This document shows, piece after piece, positions 1 through 8,030 of a stretch of DNA of 64,000 nucleotides. The DNA comes from Gammaproteobacteria bacterium RIFCSPHIGHO2_12_FULL_63_22. Lineage in GTDB: Bacteria > Pseudomonadota > Gammaproteobacteria > Xanthomonadales > Xanthomonadaceae. The notes under the pieces were generated by a model. The model was not told the DNA's origin and searched no databases. It saw nothing but the letters and a program-made list of their open reading frames with translations. Positions within the stretch are counted from its first letter, which is position 1; the number at the start of each line of letters is the position of its first letter. The stretch spans positions 68,256-132,255 of the forward strand of contig MGYJ01000006.1 of assembly GCA_001801685.1 (NCBI GenBank). The letters are read 5' to 3'. A program made the translations under genes and the position numbers.

Positions 1-462
1 GATGGGAAGCCATGGCATCAGCCGGTTCATCAGCATGACGCGATCGATATGGCTGGGTACGGACACGTGCACATGCAATGCAGAAAGCAGGTTGCGACGA
101 CCCACCATCTGGTAGTCGTCGATCAGTTGGTCGTAACGGGCCTCGGACGTGTGGCTTTGTTCATCCCACGCGGCCAAGGGATGGGTGCCCGCCGCCATCA
201 GCGACATGTCCATCGAGGTGGCGACCGCGCCGACTCCAGCGCGAAGTTCCGACAATTCACGACGCGCCATCGCCGAATCGTGCAGGATTGGCGTTGAGAC
301 CTCTACCTGCGGAAGTTGCATCTCGTGCTGGACATTGTCGCCGAAGCGATATCGGCAGGCAGCCATGAACGGGGTTGGAACCGAAGCAACGAGGCCGCGG
401 GTTTCAGGGTCGACGAGAAAGTATTCTTCCTCGATCCCGTAGGTGATCGGGGCAATTTTCAT
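1..462 (-). CDS. YbdK-type carboxylate-amine ligase (GCS2 family), 5' part only
   Basis: The minus strand is open from 462 to the window edge (154 codons, no stop), so only the N-terminal part is here. The translation begins MKIAPITYGIEEEYFLVDPE, with the GIEEE metal/ATP-binding start of the glutamate-cysteine ligase family 2 (YbdK) fold near residues 9-13 and an ALHVHVSVPS segment near residue 135 that matches the family HVHVG motif. These enzymes are ATP-dependent ligases that join an amine to the gamma-carboxylate of glutamate or a related acid; the substrate cannot be told from this part. An in-frame ATG at 480 would add six residues; neither start has a clear ribosome site. It is divergent from the gamma-glutamyl hydrolase at 575, which may share its promoter region. 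Confidence 0.85.
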   Translation of the reverse strand, partial: MKIAPITYGIEEEYFLVDPETRGLVASVPTPFMAACRYRFGDNVQHEMQLPQVEVSTPILHDSAMARRELSELRAGVGAVATSMDMSLMAAGTHPLAAWDEQSHTSEARYDQLIDDYQMVGRRNLLSALHVHVSVPSHIDRVMLMNRLMPWLPI

Positions 463-574
463 GTCCAGATGATGACCCATGCGGCAGTTAGACTGCAGTT
501 GCCGCGCGGTTACGAAGTGGTTGCCATGTGGCCGGCGGTCATTTTGACGTAGCGTTAAGTGGAGGTGAAACAGC

Positions 575-1378
575 ATGACGGAAAATGCATTGCGCCCGAT
601 GATAGGGCTTTCGCCGCGACTGCTGCGGCAAGTCCCCGCAGAGCTCGGCTTTCGTGGAAAGACGCTGCAATACCTCGAACAATCCGTAGCTTCATGGGTG
701 ATGTCGGGCGATGCCATCGCCGTGATGATCCCATCGGTCATCCGCGACACCACGCCAACCGACACGACGGGTTCGGCGCGGGAATTCGCAGCGCGCCTGG
801 ACGGGCTCGTGCTGCAGGGCGGCGCGGACATCCATCCCAGTTGTTATGGTGGGCAACCCATGCACGCCGAGTCCGTCACCGATGTGGTGCGCGACCTGTT
901 CGAACTCGAACTGCTGCGGGAGTTCATCGCCGCCGGAAAGCCCGTGCTTGGCATTTGCCGCGGCATGCAATTGATCAACGTACTGTTTGGCGGCAGCTTG
1001 CACCAGGACCTGCTGGAGGCTGGCGCTGCGCGCGACGCGCACGTAATCGCGGGCGCGGAAGAAACCTATCGGCATGGATTGTCCATCGTGCCCGGGGGCT
1101 GGCTGAGCACCCTGTATGGCGGCGTCGTTGCGGCGCAGGTCAATTCAATCCACCACCAAGGCATCGACAAGGTGGGCGACGGGCTGGAGATCGAAGCCCG
1201 ATCGCACGATGGGGTCATCGAGGCGGTCAGGCGGCCGGGCGCCGGCTTCGTGGTGGGAGTGCAGTGGCATCCCGAGTTTCACGATCACCGCTTTCCCGAC
1301 CTCCTGCCCTCGTCGCCGCTGATGGATGCCTTCCTGGGGCAGGCCCGCCAGTCAACCAATCGCCCGGCGGGGCGTTAA
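575..1378 (+). CDS. Gamma-glutamyl-gamma-aminobutyrate hydrolase family protein (peptidase C26, PuuD-like)
   Basis: A 267-residue class I glutamine amidotransferase-fold hydrolase of the PuuD type. The nucleophile Cys128 sits in GICRGMQ, the catalytic His/Glu in GVQWHPEF (His232, Glu234), and the family segments QGGADIHPSCYG (81-92) and NSIHHQGID (190-198) are present. PuuD enzymes hydrolyse gamma-glutamyl amide bonds such as gamma-glutamyl-GABA in putrescine catabolism; the exact substrate here is inferred only by family. The start ATG follows GGAGGTG at about 561-567 with good spacing. No signal peptide, so cytoplasmic. It faces away from a gamma-glutamyl-type ligase, so the pair could make and break related gamma-glutamyl compounds. 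Confidence 0.9.
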   Translation: MTENALRPMIGLSPRLLRQVPAELGFRGKTLQYLEQSVASWVMSGDAIAVMIPSVIRDTTPTDTTGSAREFAARLDGLVLQGGADIHPSCYGGQPMHAESVTDVVRDLFELELLREFIAAGKPVLGICRGMQLINVLFGGSLHQDLLEAGAARDAHVIAGAEETYRHGLSIVPGGWLSTLYGGVVAAQVNSIHHQGIDKVGDGLEIEARSHDGVIEAVRRPGAGFVVGVQWHPEFHDHRFPDLLPSSPLMDAFLGQARQSTNRPAGR

Positions 1379-1412
1379 CTTCATCCAAGCCCACCGCTGC
1401 AAAGGATTCCAG

Positions 1413-1904
1413 ATGAAGAAGATGATTGCCCTGACCGTCGGCCTGCTGGCCGCCTCCATCGCCGTCGCCCAGCAGGCAGGCCCGCGCAAGGGCGAGGGCC
1501 GTGACCCCGAAGCCCGCGCCGCCGCCTTCGCTGCCAGCGATACCAATCGCGATGGCAAGTTGAGCCTGGCCGAGTTCGAGGCCGCCCGCACGCAAAAGCT
1601 TGCCGAACAGTTTGCGAAGATGGACGAGAACAAGGACGGCGGACTCACCCAGGACGAGATGCGCGAAGCCGTGCGCGAACACCGGCACATGCGCTCGGCG
1701 CGCAAGCACCAGGCGATGGCGATGCGCGAGCATGCCCGTGCGTTGGACACGAATGGAGACAAGTCGCTAAGCCGTTCGGAAATCGGTGACAAGATGCCGA
1801 AGCTCAGCGAAAACTTCGACGCCATCGATCTCGACAAAGACGGCAAGTTGAGCGGCGACGAAATGCGTGCCGGCCGCCAGGCCCTACGCAAGCCCGCGAA
1901 CTGA
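1413..1904 (+). CDS. Exported EF-hand calcium-binding protein
   Basis: A 163-residue protein with a signal peptide (MKKMIALTVGLLAASIAVAQ, cleavage near residue 19-20) and four EF-hand loops: DTNRDGKLSLAE (43-54), DENKDGGLTQDE (71-82), DTNGDKSLSRSE (112-123) and DLDKDGKLSGDE (139-150). Each has acidic residues at loop positions 1, 3/5 and 12, so it should bind Ca2+ in the periplasm or outside. The frame is open upstream to 1326 but the signal peptide starts cleanly at the ATG at 1413, which I take as the start. Its last 21 bases overlap the convergent DUF3606 gene. No enzymatic domain is visible; calcium sensing or buffering is the only role that can be suggested. Confidence 0.88.
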   Translation: MKKMIALTVGLLAASIAVAQQAGPRKGEGRDPEARAAAFAASDTNRDGKLSLAEFEAARTQKLAEQFAKMDENKDGGLTQDEMREAVREHRHMRSARKHQAMAMREHARALDTNGDKSLSRSEIGDKMPKLSENFDAIDLDKDGKLSGDEMRAGRQALRKPAN

Positions 1905-2138
1905 GGCCACGGCCAGGGCCCGCGACGTGCCGCCCTGCAGATAGGCGCGCACGTCCAGAGCATCCGCACCCACGGCCGCGAGCGCGTCTTCCAGGCGTGT
2001 TCGCGGCGCGTCAAGTACCACTTGCCAGTACTCCGCCTCCGCGGGGTCGCGCAGATCGACCCGCAGGTAATTTTTTGGCGCCCGCATTTGTGTTGGTTCG
2101 CCCATCGGCCCGGTCCACCCTGCCAGCGTGACACTCAT
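1884..2138 (-). CDS. DUF3606 domain protein
   Basis: An 84-residue protein whose middle part, YLRVDLRDPAEAEYWQVVLD followed by a helix-rich segment ending DALDVRAYL, matches the pattern of DUF3606: a short basic/acidic start, a (D/E)xxYW core, then helices ending in VxxYL. Members are small, usually cytoplasmic and of unknown function. No signal peptide or membrane segment is seen. It runs convergently into the EF-hand gene, sharing 21 bases at the 3' ends, and lies 51 bases downstream of the cytochrome gene on the same strand, so it may be read from that promoter. The family call rests on pattern memory. Confidence 0.7.
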   Translation of the reverse strand: MSVTLAGWTGPMGEPTQMRAPKNYLRVDLRDPAEAEYWQVVLDAPRTRLEDALAAVGADALDVRAYLQGGTSRALAVASVRGLA

Positions 2139-2189
2139 GGGCTTGGATGCAGGCTGGCGGCAAAGGGTTGCAGGGACCCTCCCAAGACA

Positions 2190-3020
2190 TCAGCGGCTGT
2201 CGAGATACTGTTTCAGGGCATCGATTTCCGCGTCGGTCAGGATCGAGAAGCGGCCGCGCGCGACGTCGCTCATGAAGCCGGTCTTCGTTTCCTTGCCGTT
2301 GGAAGCGATGCCGGTCTTCATCAGCCGGGAGAAGTGTTCCGGCGTGTAGGCCTTGGCCACTATCAGCGATGGCGTCGGGTCGTCGGGGCCCCAGCCGTTG
2401 AGGTCGCGACCATGGCACTCGGTGCAGGAAGTGAAGGCCAGGTGCTTGCCGAGCGCGAGCGGGTCGGTGGGCGGCACCTCGGGTGGATCCATTCCTGCCG
2501 TGGGTCGGTCGTCGTCGTAGGGATAACTGCCGTCATCGAGCTGTTTGCGAACTTCGTCCGATAACCAGGTCTTCTTCAAACCCGGATTGGATACTGCCGG
2601 AATCGAGCGCAGCCAGACGGTGATGTCGCGAACCTCGCGGTCGCTGAGATGCTCGAACATCATGACAGGCATGCCGAGCGGACGATGGCCGTCGTGGGTC
2701 CGGCCCAAGCGCAGCAGCCCATCGATGCCGGCATCGTCGTAGTTGTCACGGGCCACGGTCAGGTTGGCCGAATAGACCTTGAACTTGCCCGGTTCACCCC
2801 AGAGTTCCTGACCGCCGCCGCTCTTCCCGTGGCAGCCCACGCAGCCCACGCGCCTTGCCACGCGCAAGCCTTCGACGGGGTCGCCCGGAGCGACCGTCGC
2901 GGCAGCAGCGACGGCGACTGCCGCCGGTGGCGCGGCCGCCGCACTTGCTTCAGGTGCGGGCGCCGGGGCATTGCAACCGGCGATCGAAAAACACGCTACC
3001 AGCAACAGCGGAAGGCGCAT
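2190..3020 (-). CDS. Dihaem cytochrome c lipoprotein
   Basis: A 276-residue lipoprotein with lipobox IAGC (Cys16), an Ala/Pro-rich linker, and two class I cytochrome c domains, each with one CXXCH haem site: CVGCH (60-64) and CTECH (199-203). Candidate Met axial ligands lie in GMPVMMFEHL (about 116-125) and in the GFMSDV segment of the C-terminal domain. Such proteins pass electrons in the periplasm, often as subunits or partners of dehydrogenases. No dehydrogenase is adjacent: the gene sits between DUF3606 and an M1 peptidase, both on the same strand, so its partner is unknown. The start ATG at 3020 gives a standard short lipoprotein signal. Confidence 0.9.
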   Translation of the reverse strand: MRLPLLLVACFSIAGCNAPAPAPEASAAAAPPAAVAVAAAATVAPGDPVEGLRVARRVGCVGCHGKSGGGQELWGEPGKFKVYSANLTVARDNYDDAGIDGLLRLGRTHDGHRPLGMPVMMFEHLSDREVRDITVWLRSIPAVSNPGLKKTWLSDEVRKQLDDGSYPYDDDRPTAGMDPPEVPPTDPLALGKHLAFTSCTECHGRDLNGWGPDDPTPSLIVAKAYTPEHFSRLMKTGIASNGKETKTGFMSDVARGRFSILTDAEIDALKQYLDSR

Positions 3021-3081
3021 GGCAGCTCCGGCGGGATTTTCCGGATGGTGACCCGGGGCTCCCGCCGTTGCAACCGCGGCG

Positions 3082-5766
3082 TTACTTGCCCTGGCGCGAT
3101 CCTGCGCCGGAGGCCTCGAACGCGCTGCGCACCGCCAGGCACCGCTGGTCGCCTTCGTGCTTGGACAGCAGTTCGCGGCGAGTGCCGGGCGACAAGGTTG
3201 TCTGCGTGGCGATCGCCTTTTCCAGGCGCGCCACGCTCTGCGCCGTGCAGCCGGTCGGGATCATGCTGCTCGCATAGCTGCGCAGGAAAACCGGATCGGC
3301 CGTCTTGTCGATTTGTGGCAGGGTGTCGAGTCGCTGCTGCGCACTCGCTTCGGCCAACGTCGCCTGGCCGCCCGGGTAGAGATTGCGCATCACGACCCGC
3401 AAGCGCGAAAACGGTTCGGAGCCGTCCATCTTCTGCACCGTTTCCAGCCATTTCGCCTTCATCACCGCATCGGGACGAATCGTGGAGGCAGACAGGGCCA
3501 TCAACTGGCCGGCCTCGGACTTGTCGCGTTCGAGTTCCTTTGCGATCAGCGCTTCGCTGCCAGGCGCATCGAGGCGATTGAGCTGGTCGATGATGTCCCA
3601 GCGAGTCTCCTGGTCGATCTCGATGCCGCCGGCGTCAACGGTGCCGGCAAGCATGCCACCGAGGTTTGCGATGGCGACTTCCGAACTCGCGATGTCGACG
3701 TAGGTGCCCAGCCAGGCCTTGCCCCGGTCCCGATTGCCGCGGCTGTCCTGCACGCCCTTCCACAACACCTCTTCCATGCGCGCGGACATGCGCTTGTCGT
3801 AATCGGTGCCGTTGGCGAACACGCGCAGGTAGCCCTTGGCCATCGTGAAGTACAGCAGCGACTGGCGCAGCAGCGCGTTGTCGGTTTCCTTCGGTGCGTT
3901 CACCAGCACGGTCTGGATGAAATCATCCAGGCCGAGGCGGCGGTCGCCCAGGCCGTCGGACAGGCTCTGCCACATCATCGAACGCAGCATCGGATCCTCG
4001 ATGCCCGCCAGGCGGGTGCGCGCGGCGTTGAAGGACGCAGGGTCGAGCACGACTTTCGCGTAGCCCCAGTCCTCGTAGTTCGGGTACACCAGGTCGGGAC
4101 AGGCCTTGCCGACCATCGCCGGCACCTCGGTGCTGGCGCCCTTGTAGGTGACCGACTGCTTGTCGGACAACACCAGCTTGTCGCCGGACTGGTTGAACAG
4201 CGCGACCTGCACCAGTTGTTCGCGCAGCGTCGGGAAGGCCGGGATGGCCGCGCCTTGCGCCAGGCTGAAGGAACTGATCTTGCCGTCGCTGCACTTGAAG
4301 TCGGCGCTCAACGTATTCAGGCCCGGCTCGTACAACCATTCCTTCGCCCACGGCGTCAGGTTGCGGCCCGATGACTTCGACAACGCGCCGATGAAGTCTT
4401 CCAGGGTGGCGTTGCGATACGAAAATTCGGTCAGGTAATTGTGCACGCCACGACGGAAGGGCTCGTCGCCGATCAGCTTGCGCAACTGGTGCAAGGTGGC
4501 CGCGCCCTTGTTGTAAGTAATCGCATCGATATTGTCGAAGGCGTTGGCGGTCGAGGCCACCGGCACTTCGATGGGATGCGTGGTGATGCTGTCGTCGGTG
4601 CGGTAGGCGCCCTGCTTGCCGCGATAGAACGACAGCCAGGTGTTGTGGAAGTCGGGCGAGGTCGTGCTGCCCAGCGTGGCCATGTAGGACGCGAAGCTTT
4701 CATTGAGCCACAGGCCGTTCCACCACTTCATGGTGACCAGGTCGCCAAACCACTGGTGCGCCATCTCATGCAGGATCACCGAGAACAGGCGTTCCTTCTG
4801 GTCGGCGGTCATGCCGCTGGCGGACAGGAAGCGTGTTTCGGTGAAGGTGACGGCAGCCGCGTTTTCCATCGCGCCGTAGATGAACTGCGGGACGAGGATC
4901 TGGTCGTATTTCTTGAACGGGTAGGCGATGCCAAAGTACTCGTCGAAATAGACCAGGCCTTCCTTCGTGGCCTTGAACCAGTCGGCCGGTGACACCTGGT
5001 TGGCAACCGACTGGCGCGCAAACAGGCGCATCGGGTACTTGCCGCTGGCGTCTTCCCAGACCTTGTAGGGGCCTGCGTGCAGCGAGAAGTTGTAGGGGCT
5101 GAGCACCGGCGTGGTTGGGAAGGTCCACTGGCGCGTGGCGCCCGCGTCCTTGATGCCGGTTTCGCGCGTGGAAGAAATGACATGCCATTCCTTCGGCGCG
5201 GAGACGTTCAGCTGGTAGGTCGCCTTCAGGTCGGGCTGGTCGAACAGCGCGAACATCTGGTGCGCGGCGGCCGGCTCGAAGTGCGAATACAGGTAGACGC
5301 GGCCGTCGGTCTTGTCCACGTAGCGATGCAGGCCCTCGCCGTTGGTGCTGTGCTCACGCGCGTAGCTGACGCTCATGCTGTTGCGGCCAAGCTTCAGGTT
5401 GGCGGGGTCGATGGTGATGAACCACTGGTTGTATTTCGGCGTCAGCGTCTTGCCGTTGACGACCAGCTGGCTGATTTTCGCCTTGTCGAGGTCCACGGTC
5501 AGCGGCGTGCTCTTGTCCGACAACTGGAAGTCGATCTTCGACGTCGCGTTGAAGGTCGGCTCGCCGGTGAGGGTGAAGTCCAGCACGTAGCTGACCTTCG
5601 AAACCCGCGCCGAACGGGCGGCGGCATCTTCCTGGCTGAGGTAGGGATTTTCGGCGCGAACCGGCGCGGCGGACGGCGCGGTCTGGGCTGCAATGGGCGC
5701 AGCGGAGAAGGCGAAGGCCAGGAATGTGATGGCGATCGCCAAATTCGGACGAATCAGCTGGGACAT
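3082..5766 (-). CDS. Exported M1 family aminopeptidase
   Basis: An 894-residue zinc aminopeptidase of family M1 (PepN/ERAP type). The exopeptidase motif GAMEN is near residue 298 and the zinc site is HEMAH (His333, Glu334, His337) with the third ligand Glu356 in NES, the expected HEXXH-18-E spacing. The N-terminus MSQLIRPNLAIAITFLAFAF ends in SAAPIAAQ, a Sec signal peptide, so the enzyme is periplasmic or secreted and should trim peptides from the N-terminus. The frame stays open to 5940, but the signal peptide fixes the start at the ATG at 5766. A long C-terminal helical ERAP1-like domain follows the catalytic domain. It lies downstream of the OmpW-like gene, separated by a strong hairpin. 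Confidence 0.93.
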   Translation of the reverse strand: MSQLIRPNLAIAITFLAFAFSAAPIAAQTAPSAAPVRAENPYLSQEDAAARSARVSKVSYVLDFTLTGEPTFNATSKIDFQLSDKSTPLTVDLDKAKISQLVVNGKTLTPKYNQWFITIDPANLKLGRNSMSVSYAREHSTNGEGLHRYVDKTDGRVYLYSHFEPAAAHQMFALFDQPDLKATYQLNVSAPKEWHVISSTRETGIKDAGATRQWTFPTTPVLSPYNFSLHAGPYKVWEDASGKYPMRLFARQSVANQVSPADWFKATKEGLVYFDEYFGIAYPFKKYDQILVPQFIYGAMENAAAVTFTETRFLSASGMTADQKERLFSVILHEMAHQWFGDLVTMKWWNGLWLNESFASYMATLGSTTSPDFHNTWLSFYRGKQGAYRTDDSITTHPIEVPVASTANAFDNIDAITYNKGAATLHQLRKLIGDEPFRRGVHNYLTEFSYRNATLEDFIGALSKSSGRNLTPWAKEWLYEPGLNTLSADFKCSDGKISSFSLAQGAAIPAFPTLREQLVQVALFNQSGDKLVLSDKQSVTYKGASTEVPAMVGKACPDLVYPNYEDWGYAKVVLDPASFNAARTRLAGIEDPMLRSMMWQSLSDGLGDRRLGLDDFIQTVLVNAPKETDNALLRQSLLYFTMAKGYLRVFANGTDYDKRMSARMEEVLWKGVQDSRGNRDRGKAWLGTYVDIASSEVAIANLGGMLAGTVDAGGIEIDQETRWDIIDQLNRLDAPGSEALIAKELERDKSEAGQLMALSASTIRPDAVMKAKWLETVQKMDGSEPFSRLRVVMRNLYPGGQATLAEASAQQRLDTLPQIDKTADPVFLRSYASSMIPTGCTAQSVARLEKAIATQTTLSPGTRRELLSKHEGDQRCLAVRSAFEASGAGSRQGK

Positions 5767-5894
5767 GGAGGAATGCCGTGGTTGGGAAGGGGTGGCGGAC
5801 CGCATTGCAGCCGGACGCCGTAGGCGAGGATAGCCGGACGATGCGCCGTGTCCAAGGCACCAACAGCACTTTCCCCGTGACCAGCGATGTGCTT

Positions 5895-5931
5895 GCCTTG
5901 CTGGCACGGGACCGGCCCGTGCCAGCAAGGC
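5895..5931. terminator. Near-perfect 16-bp hairpin between the OmpW-like and M1 peptidase genes
   Basis: The arms CCTTGCTGGCACGGG (5896-5910) and its exact complement (5916-5930) flank the 5-base loop ACCGG; the pair 5895/5931 extends the stem to 16 bp. It begins 10 bases past the stop of the OmpW-like gene on the minus strand. It lacks a T-tract on either side, so it is not a standard Rho-independent terminator. It could block 3'-5' RNA decay of the ompW message, act as a Rho-assisted stop, or be one copy of a dispersed REP-type palindrome. Confidence 0.6.
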
Positions 5932-5941
5932 GCGCGACAAC

Positions 5942-6550
5942 TCAAAACTGGTAGCCGAGCGAGAAACCGATCACCAGGGGATCGACGTTCGCCGTGCCGA
6001 CGTCTCCCAACGTTTCGACGTTTACTTCGGTGTCGAAGTCGAGCTTCGAAACATCGGCGCGCAGGAACAGGTTTTCAGTTACGAAGAAATCCACGCCACC
6101 GCCATAGACCAGGCCATTCGAATTGCCGGCACTCACGTCCAGGCCGGCCAGCGCACCCTGGGACTGTTCGCCGGACAAGGCCACCCAACCGTAGCCCAGG
6201 CGCACGAACGGACGCACTTTCGACTCGGGCAGGAATTGGTAGTTGATGCTCAACACCGTGGGGCGATGCTCGACACTGGCGACCGTGCCCGGACCGTCCA
6301 GGCTCACCTCGTGCTCGTAGGCGACCAGCGCGGTGTTGAGTTCAGCGAAGACATTGGGATTGAACTTGTAGCCGAGGCTGCCGGTCAGGCTCCAGTCGTC
6401 GGTGACGCTGGCGTCGGCGCCGGCGAGCGCGCCATTGTCGGAGTCGGGATTGACGTTGGTGTAGCCAACGGTGCCGAAGAACTGGGCGTTGGCGGCGCCA
6501 GAGGCGAGGAGGCCCGCGAGGGCCAGTGAAGCGAGGCAGGTCTTTTTCAT
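5942..6550 (-). CDS. OmpW-like outer-membrane beta-barrel protein
   Basis: A 202-residue protein with signal peptide MKKTCLASLALAGLLASGAANA and alternating aromatic/hydrophobic strands typical of an 8-stranded barrel, ending in the outer-membrane insertion signature GFSLGYQF with a terminal Phe. The segment RPFVRLGYGWVAL and the strand layout resemble OmpW and related OmpA-like small barrels. OmpW proteins form narrow hydrophobic channels for small nonpolar molecules; the ligand here is unknown. A GGAG lies 7-8 bases before the ATG at 6550. A long hairpin (5895-5931) follows the stop. It is divergent from the subtilase at 6749. Confidence 0.82.
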   Translation of the reverse strand: MKKTCLASLALAGLLASGAANAQFFGTVGYTNVNPDSDNGALAGADASVTDDWSLTGSLGYKFNPNVFAELNTALVAYEHEVSLDGPGTVASVEHRPTVLSINYQFLPESKVRPFVRLGYGWVALSGEQSQGALAGLDVSAGNSNGLVYGGGVDFFVTENLFLRADVSKLDFDTEVNVETLGDVGTANVDPLVIGFSLGYQF

Positions 6551-6748
6551 TGCGAAGCTCCGTCGTCAGGGGTTGCGGGTTGGGCAATCAGTGGCTTGCC
6601 GGGGCGCAAAGCTAACGATCCGCGAATAAAGGCCATGTGTAAGAAATTTGCAAAATCGTGATCACGTCGTGAAGACGAGCAGGTTGGCCGCATCCACGGC
6701 ATTGCCGCGTGTAATGCAGGAACGGGCTTGATTTGGAACTGGAGTCGA

Positions 6749-7954
6749 ATGGAACCTGCTACTGGCAACTGGCCCTCGGGCCCGACGGGTCGCTTCCTGG
6801 TAACGCTGCGCGACGGGCCCATCGCAAAGTCACGCGTGTTGCACGATGCAGCGGGCCTGCGCACGGCCAGCAGCATGGACCTGCCCTCGGCGGCCGAGCT
6901 CGAGATGTTGGGCGGCTTGAATGGCGTCGTATATGAAAACGTCGGCGTCGCCGTCGTGGATGTGGATCCCGAACAGACGTTTGCACTCTCGCGCGCGCTG
7001 TCGGATCCGGACAATCCCATCCTCGCCGTGGAGCCCGAGCAATACGGCCACGCGCTTGCCGACCTGATGGAAGGCCAGGTGCGGGGCATTGGCACGCCCT
7101 ACGCCGACAGCCTGTATTTCACCTGGGGACTGCAGGCGACGGGCGCGTCCACCAGCCATGGCGGTGCGCGCGACATTCGGGTGGCGGTACTCGATAGCGG
7201 ATTCGACCTGGGTCATCCGGATTTCAAAGGGCGCAATCCGCTCGCGCGCAGTTTTGTTCCAGGCGCAGCGACGGTGCAGGATGGTTTCGGCCACGGCACG
7301 CACGTTGTCGGCACCTGCTGCGGACCGCGACGCGTCAGTGGATCGAGCCGCGCCTACGGCATCGCCAACGATGCGCCGCTGCTGGTCGGTAAAGTGCTCG
7401 ACGACGCCGGCGGCTACCAGGACGAATGGGTGATCGCCGGGATCAGCTGGGCCCTGGCCAATCGCGCCGACATCATTTCGATGTCACTGGGCGCCTTCGT
7501 GTTCGGTGGCATGGGCTACGTCCAGGCTTACGAACAGATTGCAAAAAAGGCGCTCGCCGCCAACAGCCTGGTCATCGCCGCGGCCGGCAACACGCGTAAC
7601 AGCGCCGTGTACAGCCCTGCCAACTGCCCCTCCATCCTGGCGGTCGGTGCGGTGGACCGAAGGCTGGACCTGGCGCCGTTTTCTTCCATCGGCATCAACC
7701 CGAACGGCGGCGAAGTGAACCTGGTTGGGCCCGGCGTGGAAGTTCATTCGAGCAAGCCCATGTCGGCACGCTATGGCGTGATGCAGGGCACCAGCATGGC
7801 GACGCCGCACGTTTCGGGTTGCGCCGCGCTGTGGGCGCAGGCGACTGGTTTGCGTGGGCGCGAACTTTGGGAACAGTTGCGCGTGTCGGCGCGCCCGATT
7901 GGGCTGCCGACGCAGCATGGCGGGGCTGGATTGGTGCAGGCGCCGCAGTTCTAG
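6749..7954 (+). CDS. S8 family subtilisin-like serine protease without signal peptide
   Basis: A 401-residue subtilase with the full triad: Asp149 in VLDSGFD, His182 in GHGTHVVGT, Ser349 in GTSMATPHVSG, plus the oxyanion Asn281 in AAAGN. Residues 1-130 precede the catalytic domain and contain a GRFLVTLRDG segment resembling an I9-type propeptide or inhibitor strand. I chose the ATG at 6749 because TGGAG lies just upstream; an in-frame TTG at 6728 is also possible. Neither start gives a hydrophobic signal peptide, which is unusual because most subtilases are secreted. It may act inside the cell or leave by another route. It stands alone between the OmpW-like gene and an exported hypothetical. 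Confidence 0.9.
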   Translation: MEPATGNWPSGPTGRFLVTLRDGPIAKSRVLHDAAGLRTASSMDLPSAAELEMLGGLNGVVYENVGVAVVDVDPEQTFALSRALSDPDNPILAVEPEQYGHALADLMEGQVRGIGTPYADSLYFTWGLQATGASTSHGGARDIRVAVLDSGFDLGHPDFKGRNPLARSFVPGAATVQDGFGHGTHVVGTCCGPRRVSGSSRAYGIANDAPLLVGKVLDDAGGYQDEWVIAGISWALANRADIISMSLGAFVFGGMGYVQAYEQIAKKALAANSLVIAAAGNTRNSAVYSPANCPSILAVGAVDRRLDLAPFSSIGINPNGGEVNLVGPGVEVHSSKPMSARYGVMQGTSMATPHVSGCAALWAQATGLRGRELWEQLRVSARPIGLPTQHGGAGLVQAPQF

Positions 7955-8030
7955 GGTGTCGAACGGCATTGGCAATTTGCCGCTTTCGATCCTATCTTCA
8001 GCAGGCCGGCAATGATTCCGGACAAAGGAA

